A stretch of 64,000 bases of DNA, taken from contig JAVGWX010000013.1 in the NCBI GenBank assembly GCA_036924085.1, positions 48,971,965-49,035,964 on the forward strand, read 5' to 3'. The DNA is from Ariolimax columbianus (lineage: Eukaryota; Mollusca; Gastropoda; Stylommatophora; Arionidae). The position numbers and the translations under genes were made by a program. Shown here one piece after another: positions 1-10,177 of this stretch; the first letter of the stretch is position 1; each line of letters begins with the position of its first letter. The notes beneath the pieces were generated by a model. The model was not told the DNA's origin and made no database searches. It worked only from the letters and a program-made list of their open reading frames with translations.

Positions 1-184
1 CTGGACAAACCAGGTCCCAAAAATGGCATATTGAAACCGGCCGGATGTGACAGGCTGCAATGCGCAGATATTGCAGCCCAGCTGTAAAGTAAGACACTTT
101 TTCGGGACAAATGCCGAAGGAGCTCCTCTAGCATGCAGTGTACGTTTTTGTCTTTTTCATGTGGTTTATAGTTTCTACAGTGTG

Positions 185-780
185 GGACAGCTGGCCCCAT
201 GCTAAAGATAAAAGAAAGGGACCTAGGGTTATAATAGATCATACAAGTAAGATGAGTGAGCAAGTTTAGGTAGCAGTGAAAAAGGCAAATGCAATGTTAG
301 GCGTGTTAACAAGAAATATTAAACATAAGAGCAAGGAAGTGATAGTAAAACTGTATAAAGCATTAGTTAGACCAGATTGGAGTACAGGCGTGGAGTCCTT
401 ATCGTAGAGGGGATATAAACATGCCAGAAAGGATACAAAGCTGAAAGTGGTATTCAGGAATTACGGTTAAGAAGAAAGATGCAGAAAACACCGCCCCCCC
501 CCCCCCCCTAAAAAAAAAGAAGAGAATTCAAGCTCATTTATATGATCATCAAGGGAAAGGATATAATATGTTTGTCAAAGTACAGTCCCCTACAAGAAGA
601 AATTAAGCTACACATTAATTTAATAAAGGTCTAGATTAGATACCACTAAATATGTTTGTAGTTAGAGAGCGGTGAATCCTTGAAATACATTGCCACAGGA
701 AATAGTGGAGGCAGGGTCAATTAATGCATTTAAGAATAGATTGGATGCGCATAGTTTTTATATCAAGAAAGTAGAAGAAA
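185..780 (+). mobile_element. Decayed CR1-like LINE, C-terminal RT remnant
   Basis: Broken plus-strand frames resemble the region after the reverse transcriptase of CR1-like non-LTR retrotransposons: a KANAMLGVLTRN segment near 280-325, KLYKALVRPDW near 350-380, and LPQEIVEAGSINAFKNRLD at about 690-750. Stops and a poly-C run (496-508) interrupt the frame, so it cannot be functional. Related remnants lie on the minus strand at 32278-32450 and 54640-55370, where the same LPQE(V/I)VEA and RLDAHSF codons can be read. The clade is inferred from general motif resemblance only. Confidence 0.6.
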
Positions 781-811
781 CTGGTTGTTTGCAGAGTCTT
801 CTAAACCAGTA
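779..811. repeat. Palindromic family E, copy 1 (partial)
   Basis: An aactggttg...cttctaaaccagt pair with cagagtct in the centre. The same imperfect palindrome recurs at 29464, 37197, 42949, 54400 and 61010. This copy lacks the adjacent TTAAG pentamers seen at the others. Confidence 0.5.
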
Positions 812-1158
812 TCTTCTTCAATCGATCTCAATCTCCCGCTACCAAGTCCTGCAAGTAGCAGGATATAGTTCAGAGAATGGAGTGCATTGTGTCGTTAGTT
901 TACACCTTGGCTGCAATATTTGCACCTTTCAGTCTGATACATCCGACTTCAGCAGGCTATTTTAGTGCCAGGCATACCTTTCCTCTTCGATCCCTTCTCC
1001 TTAGTCAGTCTACTCTGTTGCAGCCTGTTATCCAGGATCACCACATGGAGGTGGAAAAGGGTCTTGGCAGCTCTAGTTCGCTAGCCCCAATGCTAGGAGT
1101 CAGCTATGGGTCACTGACAGCTGCAGCTCATGCACTGGTCAGCATCTTGATCTGATCC
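812..1158 (-). mobile_element. Retroposon A copy (diverged)
   Basis: Antisense copy of the window's commonest dispersed repeat. It opens with TTC-rich tail and ctcaatctcccgctacca, then carries the diagnostic blocks ttgcacctttc, cagcctgttatccaggatca and gtcagctatgggtc, and ends at cttgatct. It is more diverged than copies at 36-37 kb. No target-site duplication is evident. The short frames across it are not genes. Confidence 0.8.
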
Positions 1159-1611
1159 CTTAGCAAGTTCTATAGACCAAGAAAGATTTAAAGCAATGGT
1201 TGCCAAACTCAACAAGTCTACAAACTACTTTCAAATTTTTTATTCTTTGGCGAGCTAACTACCAATTCATAACATTTTTACCATTCCACATATTGACAAG
1301 TGTTATAAGTTGTTCAAATGCATAACATAGACAAAGGCAAGAAATCAGAACATTATTTTCACAATTATAACATAACATACTGAAATAGATTATTCACACA
1401 CATAAAAAAAATAGAACATTTATTTTATAATTCAACATTTATAAAAAGTTTCAGTAAGTGAAACAAAAGTGATAAGAAGAAATTCATTTTCCTGGGAGAT
1501 TTGTTTACATTTAGGTGAGTAGTTTGTCAATGCAGTTATTATTAGAAAGATATAAAAAAGGAAAGAGACATAGGGGTTATAATAGATTAAAGTCCAAGTA
1601 GCAGTGAAAAA

Positions 1612-1766
1612 GACATCTCGTCAGCCAGACTGCCTTGAAAACAGTCCGTTTCCAGGGTACGCAACATGGAAGAGAGATTGTGGTTTTTGTCAGTGTATTG
1701 TCCCTGACACAATGTGCTGGTCAGTATGTTGTGCCTGACCAGGCTAGCGTCTCAGTTCCCCTAGAT
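1612..1766 (-). mobile_element. Family B partial copy
   Basis: Shares gtcagccagactgcc, tgaaaacagtccgtttccag and two diverged units of the gtcagtatattttgcctgac repeat with family B copies at 60143-60489 and 44128-45150. The 3' half with the AAC tail is missing. Confidence 0.55.
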
Positions 1767-1907
1767 GTTAAATAAAAACCAGTTCAATTATATGGAAGCA
1801 AATCAAGGTCAATTACTCAGGCAAAAGTGAAGATTGCTAGAAATCACAGAGATTGTCTTTTTCAGAAGAATATTAAGAACCTCATAGACAGCAAAGACGT
1901 GTGCTGA

Positions 1908-2058
1908 GGGAGGGTTATGTGACAAGGGAGGATTATGTGCTGAGGAAGGCTTATGTGCAGAGAGAGGATTATGTGCTGAGGAAGGCTTATGTGCAGAGAG
2001 AGGATTATGTGCTGAGGAAGGCTTATGTGCAGAGAGAGGATTATGTGCTGAGGTAGGT
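1908..2058. repeat. 36-bp minisatellite, about 4 copies
   Basis: Tandem units built from gattatgtgctgaggaagg and cttatgtgcagagagag. Minus-strand frames across it give repeated SAHNPLSAHKP-type peptides, an artefact of a 36-bp (12-codon) period. Confidence 0.9.
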
Positions 2059-2479
2059 ATATGCACAAAGATCAACTATAATACACTCATTGGAACTAAA
2101 AGTTAGTTTTATTTCCACTTGTGCCGTTGAGTGTTGTGGGAGCTTGAGTCATCTGTCCTGTGCCAAGTGCGTTGCGTCGGTCATTGTTAGGCCAGTGTCA
2201 AACTAAAAAGATCAACTTAAATACACACATCAGAACAGAGAATTCATACTTTTTTCTGGGCATGATAATGTTGTTACGGATCCAGCAGCATCCGGGATCT
2301 CGTCCTTCAACCCAATGGCATGTAAGGGTATCGACATGTGTTTGTCAGTTGTTGTCTAGTGCCATACAAAGTGTGTCTGGATGTGTTAATGGGAAAAGCA
2401 GGGTTAAAGCTTACCATAGCAACAACAAAATTATTGCCAGAGAACACATAGAAGTTATGTGTTACAGAAAGAGCAATGG

Positions 2480-2720
2480 AGAGAAGAGTCTTAGATATCT
2501 CCTTGAAGACCACATCTGAGATGCAGACAATAGCCACCAGACAGATGGGCCGGCCATGTGGTCCACATGACTGATGATAGATGGACGTGGAGTGTGTCTT
2601 TCTGTTGGCCATACAACTACAACCGTCCATCAACGAGATGATCTGCGCCACACCCTTAAATCCATCACGAACATCAGGATGAATGACAGACATGGATTAA
2701 AGCAACTTTTGGCTACCTGG
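2480..2720 (+). mobile_element. Degenerate RTE-like LINE C-terminal fragment
   Basis: Across broken frames one can read RWAGHVVHMTDDRW near 2549-2590 and RPSTR followed by DDLRHTLKS...DRHGLKQL near 2625-2705. This is the layout of the C-terminal tail of RTE-like LINE proteins (RWAGHVARM... then a GRP-type basic motif). Several stops make it a relic. The flanks from 2060 to 2480 and 2720 to 3000 show no gene. Confidence 0.5.
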
Positions 2721-3059
2721 CAACTTTGCTTGCTTGAATACCAGATTTCAAGCAAGTATGACCAGAGATGAAGAAAGAAAATGATGGATAATTAACATCA
2801 AGTCACAAAAGATGGCCAATGAAAAATCTGATAAATCACCACTCTTGACAGGAAGCTCTGGCTACCCATAATCACATTAGTTTAGTTTAGTTGAAGGATT
2901 AACGACATTGCGCATGGTATAATTCATAAGTGTCGTATTCTTCTCCATATTTGTGGAGAATCTCAGCACAATGCACGAACTCCGTAGCACCGATGAGGAT
3001 CCTATAATAGATTGGGTAAATTTTTAACATAACTTTTAATTTTGCTCGGGCAGCGGCAG

Positions 3060-3268
3060 TTAAGCCTACGCTTTTCTATTTCTAACTGCTGAGGGATTTT
3101 TAACGTGCGTGACACTGCACACAGGCGTCCAATCGCCACTACCCAGAGATCCTGGGAAACACCTGAAAGCCCACGGGAAAAAAATCCCAGCCCGGTATCC
3201 ACCGTGATTTGAACCCGCAACCTCCAGCACCAGAGGCCGACATCTTACATCGAGACCACTCAGTCCCC
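3060..3268 (-). mobile_element. tRNA-derived SINE relic
   Basis: Read on the minus strand from about 3268, a tRNA-like head is visible: an A-box-like ctgagtggtctcgatgtaag and, about 45 nt on, a B-box-like gcgggttcaaatcac. An extra-arm-like segment between them recalls tRNA-Leu or tRNA-Ser. The unrelated body ends near 3060. It lies just 3' of the last TMEM223 exon. Confidence 0.6.
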
Positions 3269-3318
3269 AACCCATAACCACACATAACATGGAACTTGAT
3301 GATGAGTTACATAAATGA

Positions 3319-5769
3319 CTACTTTAAGCTTCTTTTCAAACCAATAGCAAAGTCAAAGAGCTCGGTGTGCAGGAAAGACCCTTGCTTATCCACTAGGTAG
3401 TAAAACTTCTTTCCTTTGATCTTAATAGGGATATGATGGCCTGTTCCAGCTCGAGACTGCATACAACTAATATGTTCCAATGGTTTCTTGAAATTCTGTG
3501 TCCGTCCGAGCCAAGCATATGTTGTTATCTGAACTTCTTTTCCTCCTCTGAGAATCCACAGGTCCCTGACAGCACGTCTCGGATATGCCATAGTAATAAA
3601 CATGACTATTCCACCTGAAATGTGAGAAGGAATATTACATTTCTAATAGTATGCTGAAATGCACCTACATATAATGAACATATGTTGTTGTTTTCTAGGT
3701 TACTCGTACTTTATAATGAACACATGTTGTTGTCTTCTAAGTGACTCGTACTTTGTAATAAACACATGTTTTCTAGGTTGCTCGTATTTTATAATAAACA
3801 CATGTTTTCTAGGTTAATCATACTTTATAAAGAACACATGTTTTCTAGGTTACTCTTATTTTATAATAAACACATGTTTTCTAGGTTACTCGTACTTTAT
3901 AATGAACATATGTTATTATCTAAGCATCTGAAGATGTTGCTGAACGAATTTATTCTTGTGATAAGCCTTTAACAGAAGAACAATGAAGGTTACAACTTGA
4001 AATGGAGTCTACTGTTGACGATCCAGTTACCATCTCAGAAATGTCTACAATATAATTGCAAGAGCACATTTCTTATATTGAAATGGGACTGGCAAGTTTG
4101 AAAGAATTGACTTGAAATTCAAAAGAATTGAAGTCTGTTAAATAGCCTCACATTTTAAAATAAGTAAAGATCCTGTTAACACGCCAGTGTGGTATATTGG
4201 AAATATAGTGTAAGGCCCATATTTTTCTTGACCAACGCCACACTAGGGATGATGTGGTGTATGTCACGCTGGCCAGCGCCTTAACTTTCCCAGATTATTA
4301 TGGTACCCAATTTTTTTAGGTTGGGTCGATCCCATAAGCCATTTTGTGATTGATAAAATCCCGCACCAGCTACGAACCAAACCCCAATTACTAGACAGAG
4401 ATACCACTGAGCTACCTTGGATCCCGAAACAGGATCATGTTACATAGAAATTGTTAGATGAAATGAAATGAAACAAATATTTTAAGGTAAGCAAGCAATG
4501 TGAAATTCCTTTTACTTTCATATAATTTCTTTAGGTCTAGCAATATTGTGAATTTAATTAATTACAGTATAAATGTATGTTTACACTTTTATATGTACTG
4601 GCAAGTAAAAAAAAAGACAGTGAATCGATCTACTGTGATTTGCAATCTATGGTGGTGGTCCAACACCGAACCTATTTAGCAGGGTACGTCTGTATCTGTT
4701 GATTCACACACATTTTTTCACTACTATTAATCTGCTCTCATTTAATCTTGGCTTGGCTTTGTTCGTTCTCAATCTCCCGCTACCAAATCCTAAAAGGGCT
4801 TAAGTAGTGGAATGTAGTCCAGAGAACAGAATGTGTTGTCGTAGTTTACAGCTTGACTGCGATATTTGCACCTTTCGGTCCAATACATCCGACTTCAGCA
4901 AGCCTTTTTTGAGTACCAGGTTAGCATTCCCTCTTCGATTCCTTCTCCTTAGCCAGTCTGCCCTGCTGCAGCCTGTTATCCAGGATCACCGCATGGAGGT
5001 GTAGAAGGGTCTTGGCAGCTCTGGTTCGCTGACCTTGATGCTAGCAGTCAGCTATGGGTCGCTGATCGCTGCAGCTCATGGGCTGCTCAGTGTCTTGATC
5101 CCTCATTTAATCTGAATAGCAAAAGACCAATAACAAATACTAAGATAAAATAACAGAATGTTTCTTACCAACTGCCAAGCACAAAACGCTAAGGGCATTC
5201 TTGTACTGTCCCTCTTTATACAAAAGATTTTTCCACCATGGTAAATCATTGGTGTCTACTGGCAAGACTGGTGTCGCCTTAAGGTGTTGGACAGCAGACA
5301 ATGACATGTATCCCCACATGGCCATTTGAAAGAGTCCAAAGTACGACAGAATTTTGTAGAAGTTATCTTTCTGGTGTGAGTACACGTGAACAGCTTGGGG
5401 AAGATTTGTATTGATTTCAAATGCTCGTTTGCTTGTTGATGATAATCTACCACTGTTTTGGAAGAGCTGTCGCCTCAAGTGTTTGAGTTTGTGAATCCTT
5501 CTCGTGAAATAATTCGAGCACAAAATAGTCAACGTTGTATATTTTGTAAGAACCATTCTGCTGTGAGAAGCAAAGGAGCAGCACACAGCATCTGAACCAA
5601 CAGGTGATCGATGGGCTGTCTTAGTAAATAAATTCGATGGTTGATGTGACCTTGCAACTGATGACAACATGGATTTTCTCACCGATGCACCACATATTTG
5701 CAGCGATGCAGCTCTCACCTTGGTACTGCATTTTGACGATGCAAATACTATGATATTCAACATACTCAT
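3319..5769 (-). CDS. TMEM223: TMEM223-like mitochondrial inner-membrane protein (2 exons)
   Basis: A spliced host gene. Exon 1 runs 5769 to 5169 and exon 2 runs 3614 to 3319. The donor reads gcagttg|gtaagaa (GT at 5168-5167) and the acceptor reads cacatttcag|gtggaat. The splice falls inside a Gly codon and keeps frame, giving about 298 residues. The TMEM223 family is two-pass and acts in mitochondria in cytochrome c oxidase assembly. Seen here: a Ser/Lys/Arg-rich N-terminus without acidic residues (presequence-like), TM1 at about 138-160, TM2 at about 190-212 spanning the splice, then conserved family segments YPRRAVRDL, VQITTYAWLG, ISCMQSR and IKGKKFYYLVDKQGSF...TELFD. The N-terminal region is about 100 residues longer than I recall for vertebrate homologues, so a downstream start (for example Met72) is possible. 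The 1552-bp intron holds a minisatellite, a SINE relic and a retroposon A copy. Confidence 0.85.
3666..3925. repeat. Intronic AT-rich minisatellite, about 7 units
   Basis: Irregular 33-40 bp units built on tttctaggttactcgtac and tttataatgaacacatgtt. It lies within the TMEM223 intron, close to the exon 2 acceptor. Length variants come from loss of the gttgttgtc segment. Confidence 0.85.
4225..4430 (-). mobile_element. tRNA-derived SINE relic in TMEM223 intron
   Basis: Minus-strand reading from 4428 gives a tRNA-like head, gggatccaaggtagctcag then tggtatctctg (A-box-like), followed by gtttggttcgtagctgg (B-box-like). The body contains ggtaccataataatctggg. It shares the gtaccca...ggttgggt block with the relic at 33191-33350. 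Confidence 0.5.
4749..5101 (-). mobile_element. Retroposon A, complete, with 12-bp target-site duplication
   Basis: A full antisense copy inside the TMEM223 intron, in the same orientation as the gene. The target-site duplication ctcatttaatct lies at 4737-4748 and 5102-5113. The tail is a single ttggcttggctt remnant. The intact duplication suggests a fairly recent insertion that left the splice sites untouched. Confidence 0.9.
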
Positions 5770-6080
5770 CCTAAACTGCGATTGTAATCACTAGCTAGCT
5801 ACAATACATCATAACCATTCATCAAACCCAACTTTCACATCTGGAGGTAGTAGCAGTGTAAAGTGTACCACACAGATAACTCCACAGTGACTTTTTCATA
5901 AACTGTCTATTCGTCCGCCGGATTGAGCAAGAACGATGGCTTATTCTTACGTCAAATTACCATTGCTCAAGCTAGCCTGATATTCTCTCACTTCTTCTGA
6001 TCTCAATGAAAACGAGTTGATCACTTTTTTATTCGTTTATCAAATGTAGGAAATTGTTTCGAAAATATTCTTTCAAACTT

Positions 6081-6727
6081 TTTCTTCTTTCTTTGCGTTC
6101 AGTATCTTTTGGTCATGCTTTATCTGTATGCCAGTCGCCATGATGAAGTCTGAAGTCTTCACTAGGTCGGAGCGGCTGCCCCACAGCTTTTGTCTCAGCT
6201 CCGCACCCTGTGGCCAGGTCTGGTATCTCATTTCCCTATAGATTGGGCATTCCTGTAGAATATGCTCAGGGTTCTGGCATCCTGTTCCACATGGGCACAC
6301 GTCGGTGTGTGAGATCTTCAGTCGGGAAAGATGTTCTAGTAGTCTGCAGTGTCCAGTTCTCAGTCGAAATAAGGTAGTTTATTGATTTCTTTTGAGTTGG
6401 TGAATTGGGTCTAGTGTACTGCTTATGTTTCTGTCTTCTCTCCATTGGTGTATATACTGATTTCTGATGACGTTCTTGATTTCTCTGTATGGTACTCGAT
6501 GATTAAATTGTGCTTTTTTGCTGCCATCTTTTGCCAGAGCATCAGCTCTCTCGTTTCCCGTGATTCCGCAATGGGAGGGTAGCCACTGGAGCGCTATTGT
6601 TGAGGATCTCTGGAGTTTTCCCAGTTCTGCTCTGATCTCTGATAACAGTGGTTCGTTGTTTGTTTTTTGTATTGTCTCTAATAGTATTCTGCAGTCCGTG
6701 AATACAGCTATTTTTGTTGGAGGTTAC
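6081..6727 (-). mobile_element. LINE N2 (RNase H LINE), 5'-truncated, 11-bp TSD
   Basis: The minus strand encodes the C-terminus of an I/Nimb-like LINE protein. It shows an RNase H segment with TDCRILLE and, 40 residues on, PSHCGITGNERADALAK, then a cysteine cluster CPCGTGCQNPEHILQECPIY and a KLWGSRSDLVKT tail ending at a stop near 6073. At least one stop and a frameshift near 6360 inactivate it. The target-site duplication ctttcaaactt is at 6070-6080 and 6728-6738, and a GAA-rich 3' tail precedes it. Fragments of the same family lie at 40433, 55859 and 56945. Confidence 0.85.
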
Positions 6728-6778
6728 CTTTCAAACTTAGAAAGCTTCTTCAAACTCAGCCTTCTTTGAACATATGTT

Positions 6779-7114
6779 CTGCTTGTTCTTGTTCTTCTTC
6801 TTGTTGGTCTTCTTCTTTTATCTTCTTCTTCTTCTCCTCCTCCTCCTTCTTCTTCTTCATTCGTTCTCAAACTCCCGCTACCAAGCCCTGAAAATGGTTT
6901 CGGAAGTAGCATGATGTAGTCTGGAGAACGGAATGCGTTGTAGTTTACAGATTGACTGCGAAATTTTCACCTTTTCATCCGACACATCCGAATACAGCAG
7001 ACATTTTTGGGCACCGGGTCAGTCTTTCCTCTTTGATCCCTTCTTCTTAGCCATTCTGCCCTGTTGCAGCCTGTTATCCAGGATCACCTCGTGGAGGTGG
7101 AGAGGGTCATGGCA
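6779..7114 (-). mobile_element. Retroposon A with long TTC tail, 5'-truncated
   Basis: The TTC-rich stretch 6779-6865 is the antisense (GAA)n tail. The body matches other copies from ctcaaactcccgctacc to the ggatcacctcgtggaggtgg block and then stops at 7114, losing the gctatgggtcgctgacc end. It adjoins a CR1-like fragment. Confidence 0.8.
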
Positions 7115-7136
7115 TATTTAAAATATTTGGACAAGC

Positions 7137-7382
7137 AAAACATAGCCCTGAAAGTGAACAAAACAGTCAAAATAGACTTCGAAAAAAAACTTCCTAATAG
7201 GATCAATACTTATAGTAAAAGCTTCTTTTCTTATGTTAGAAATAAACAAAGAAAGGAAGACAATATGTGCCCTCTCATAGATAGCACAGGTAAAGTAATA
7301 AGCTAAAATAAGGAGGCGGCTAATCTACTAAATCAATACTTTGGCCTAGTCGTCACAAAAGAAGACTGTCAAACACTACTAC
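7137..7382 (+). mobile_element. CR1-like LINE fragment, region before the RT
   Basis: The frame reads LPNRINTYSKSFFSYVRNKQ, then CPLIDSTGKVIS, a stop, and EAANLLNQYFGLVVTKEDC. This is the linker just before the RT palm in CR1-like elements (FWSYVRSK..., PL.D..G..., LN.YF...). The minus-strand copy at 54900-55370 carries the matching QYF..VVTKE segment. Confidence 0.6.
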
Positions 7383-7385
7383 ATA

Positions 7386-7688
7386 GATGAATACAACTTG
7401 GAGAGCATTGCGGAAAACAGATCGGTCTGGAGAAATGCAGTAAACCTAAGCGTTGCTGAAGAAGAAAGTCACCCTTTGCAGACGGCGCAAACCAAACGCT
7501 TGATCAGGAAGGACAGAGCAGAGAAACCACCCTCACTAGCAGCAGAAGACATAGTGTGTAAATCATGTAATAAAACATTCCGTGCTCCCATTGGACTAAT
7601 AAGCCACATGAGGCCCAGCAAACGCTACACCAAAACATGTCAGACAGTGCAGAAACAAAATAAAACAGATCACATACAAAGTGGATGA
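7386..7688 (+). mobile_element. LINE C-terminal fragment with C2H2 finger
   Basis: An open stretch encodes ENRSVWRNAVNLSVAEEE, a basic KRLIRKDRAEKPPS block and one zinc finger, VCKSCNKTFRAPIGLISHMR followed by a terminal Cys. The order of a tryptophan helix, basic block and C2H2 finger with IGL(I/V)SH is typical of the C-terminus of some LINE ORF2 proteins and not of a host transcription factor. It is probably the tail of an RTE- or CR1-like copy. Confidence 0.6.
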
Positions 7689-7722
7689 TGTCGCTGGTCG
7701 TTATCGACAATGGTGGACAGTT

Positions 7723-7783
<61 letters not shown>
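7723..7783. repeat. (TA)n microsatellite
   Basis: About 30 uninterrupted TA dinucleotides. It abuts the start of the RTE-3 fragment and may have helped truncation or slippage there. Confidence 0.97.
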
Positions 7784-7786
<3 letters not shown>

Positions 7787-8479
7787 ATTGATGTATTGGC
7801 AGGCACAGAAAGGGGACTCCAGGAGTTGATTGGTAGATAGGATAGAGCGGCCCTGAGTTTTGGTATGGAAATAAATGCAGATAAAACAAAGCTCATGACC
7901 AATAACATAGCAGGGTTTCAATCTATAATAGAGGCAAATGGACAGAAACTTGAGGTGGTAAAACGTTTCAAATATCTGGGATCATTGATCAGTGAAGAGG
8001 GATCGAAGCCAGAGGTAATTGCAAGAAAAGCACAAACAACAGCGGAGCTGACTCGGCTGAAACCTATATGACAAGACAAGCGACTCTCCCTCGGCATAAA
8101 AGTCAGACTAATGCGCTCTTTGGTGCTATCAATATTTCTGTATTACAACAAATATCCAGGGCAGAATACATGCAATGGAAATGAGGTGCTATAGAAAACT
8201 CCTAAATGTTACATATAAAGATCGTGTCACGAATGTAGAAATACGTCAGAGAGTTGAAGACGTTATTGGTCCTTTTGAAGATCTGTTACCAACTCGGTAC
8301 TCTTTGGGGCGAGGACGTCCAAGGAAGAGATAGGCGGACAACATCACTGAGTGGTCAGGCCTTCGTCCCGGTGAGATACGACAGGTGGCGACAGACAGAG
8401 AGGGATGGCGTGGGATTTTGGGAGTGTCTTCATGTGTGCCCCAACGACCTGATGGGTTACGGGATGAACTGAACTGAAC

Positions 8480-8480
<1 letters not shown>
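7784..8480 (+). mobile_element. RTE-3 LINE 3' fragment
   Basis: An open segment at 7865-8071 encodes EINADKTKLM, VVKRFKYLGSLIS and ARKAQTTAELTRLK, the region after RT motif C of RTE-like LINEs. It is followed by RCYRKLLNVTYKDRVTNVEI at about 8180-8240, then GRGRPRKR(stop)ADN and a short tail. The 3' end is a gaactgaactgaactgaa tail. A 5'-truncated sister copy with target-site duplication is at 32813-33190. Deletions and stops mark it as dead. Confidence 0.8.
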
Positions 8481-8481
<1 letters not shown>

Positions 8482-8517
<36 letters not shown>

Positions 8518-8575
8518 TATATATATATATATATTTATATGTGTGTGTGTGTGTGTGTGTTTGTGTGCGTGCGTG
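8482..8575. repeat. (TA)n then (TG)n microsatellite
   Basis: TA repeats 8482-8540 are followed by TG repeats to about 8575. They sit between the RTE-3 tail and the mariner 5' end. Confidence 0.95.
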
Positions 8576-9562
8576 AGTGTTCAAAAAGTATCCGACCTTA
8601 AGTTGTTTTTTCTTCTTCTCGGAAACAAATGAAGCATGGGTGTCGTCCTTCAACAGGAAGGTATAGGGGATCGTCATGTGCAATTATTTCCCGTCCGCAG
8701 TTTGCGCCAGCCGCTGGCAGTCAACCTTAGTGTTTAGTGAAGTGGGCGGGTTTTCATTCACCACAAAATGACGCAATATTAAAGTCATGTTGACAGTTTT
8801 CGTTTGCTTCCGTGGGGTTGTGCACCAATTGTACGAACCACAAGGTCAAATCATTATCAAAGAGTACTACCTGGATGTCAACTGTCTCTTCGTCGTGCTG
8901 TTCTATGCAAATGATTCAAGCTGCCTTGGCCAAACACTATATTCCTCTGGCCCATCAGGCTCCTTGTGATTCTTGGCTGCAAATTCCGCTGAAAGGGGAA
9001 GACAGTGTGGGGAATGCGACGACCCACCTGTACTGCATTCCCCAAAAGAGGCCTTCCTGAAATGCTTCCAACAATGGTAGAACCGCTGGGAGAAGTATGT
9101 GGAGTCCCAATGAGAAGTGTGTGGAGAAGTGTGTGGAGTCTCAAGGAGAAGTGTGTGGAGAAGTGTGTGGAGTCTCAAGGAGAAGTGTGTGGAGTCTCAA
9201 GGAGAAGTGTGTGGAGAAGTGTGTGGAGTCTCAAGGAGAAGTGTGTGGAGTCTCAAGGAGAAGTGTGTGGAGAAGTGTGTGGAGTCTCAAGGAGAAGTGT
9301 GTGGAGTCTCAAGGAGAAGTGTGTGGAGAAGTATGTGGAGTCTCAAGGAGAAGTGTGTGGAGAAGTGTGTGGAGTCTCAAGGAGAAGTGTGTGGAGTCTC
9401 AAGGAGAAGTGTGTGGAGAAGTATGTGGAGTCTCAAGGAGAAGTGTGTGGAGAAGTATGTGGAGTCTCAAGGAGAAGTGTGTGGAGAAGTGTGTGGAGTC
9501 TCAAGGAGAAGTGTGTGGAGTCCCAATGAGAGCACTTTGAAGGGGATTAGAGTTTCAAACCT
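8572..9562 (+). mobile_element. Internally deleted mariner-like transposon with an internal array
   Basis: It opens with a terminal-repeat-like tgttcaaaaagtatccgacc. The broken transposase frame includes MLTVFVCFRGVVHQLYEPQG at 8787-8846 (the block around the second catalytic Asp of mariner DD34D transposases), KEYYLDV, LAHQAPCDSWL (third Asp region, PCD) and LPEMLPTMVEPLGEVCG. The family's C-terminal KCVESQ...HFEGD codons appear split: the part before is amplified at 9094-9530 and the part after (gagcactttgaaggggattag) survives at 9530-9552. The N-terminal HTH region is deleted. Non-functional. Confidence 0.75.
9094..9530. repeat. 20/30-bp array born from mariner C-terminal codons
   Basis: A mixture of a 20-bp unit (gtgtggagtctcaaggagaa) and the same unit preceded by gtgtggagaa. 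Both flanks still carry the ancestral gtggagtcccaatgaga, so the array lies between two halves of one duplicated motif encoding CVESQ in mariner transposases. Long frames such as 9005-9529 simply read through it. Confidence 0.9.
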
Positions 9563-9607
9563 CCAGGTGAGTAATTGTATTTGTCCGGCCCAACAGTCGG
9601 ATATGTA

Positions 9608-9630
9608 TATATATATATATTTATATATAT

Positions 9631-9677
<47 letters not shown>

Positions 9678-9692
9678 GGGGGGGGGGGGGGC
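9608..9692. repeat. (TA)n, (GA)n and poly-G tract
   Basis: TA repeats, then GA repeats 9631-9675, then a G run. This is simple sequence with no coding content. Confidence 0.95.
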
Positions 9693-9759
9693 ATAGTATG
9701 CAGGAGACACTCCAAAATCATAAAACTCTCTTACTGATTGTTGGACGACCTCATTGCAA

Positions 9760-9870
9760 CCTAGGTTTTGTTGACGATATCGATCTTTTGGCTGGATCCG
9801 AACCAGAGCTCCAAGAACTTACCACAAAATTATCAAAACACAAAGAATGAAAATTAACTCAGAAAAAAAG
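9760..9870 (+). mobile_element. RTE-like RT motif C scrap
   Basis: Encodes FVDDIDLLAGSEPELQELTTKLSKH and MKINSEK in shifted frames, the RT catalytic (F/Y)xDD region and its downstream helix in RTE-like LINEs. It is truncated on both sides and lies immediately upstream of the larger RTE-1 element. Confidence 0.6.
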
Positions 9871-10177
9871 CAGGATACGAGTGAGTTGACCCACCAACCA
9901 AGCTTCGACAAAGGCAAAGGCCGCTGTCCACCGTAGACGATGATGCCATAATTAATTTTGCTTATGCTAATTTTAGTAAACCTGGGGGAGGCACCTACCT
10001 CCTACCAGGCGCGTCAGCAGGGTTGCGGATTGCTGAAAGGCCTCCTAATTTGGAGGTTAGCTGCGAATAAATAAGCAGCCGTGGACAAAAACGGGTCAGC
10101 AGGCATGGAGGCTGTAAGGAGGCAGCCCCTCCACCATGCAAAGACACAACAGGCTAATCACCTATTTGTCTTAAAAA

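Noticed and set aside
7386..7688. Host C2H2 zinc-finger gene
   Set aside because: A single finger of the FRAxIGLxSH type after a tryptophan/basic segment fits a LINE C-terminus, and there is no start, promoter or additional finger.
9005..9632. Three overlapping cysteine-rich frames of about 150-174 codons
   Set aside because: Translation of the 20/30-bp mariner-derived array. All three frames are open for the same reason.
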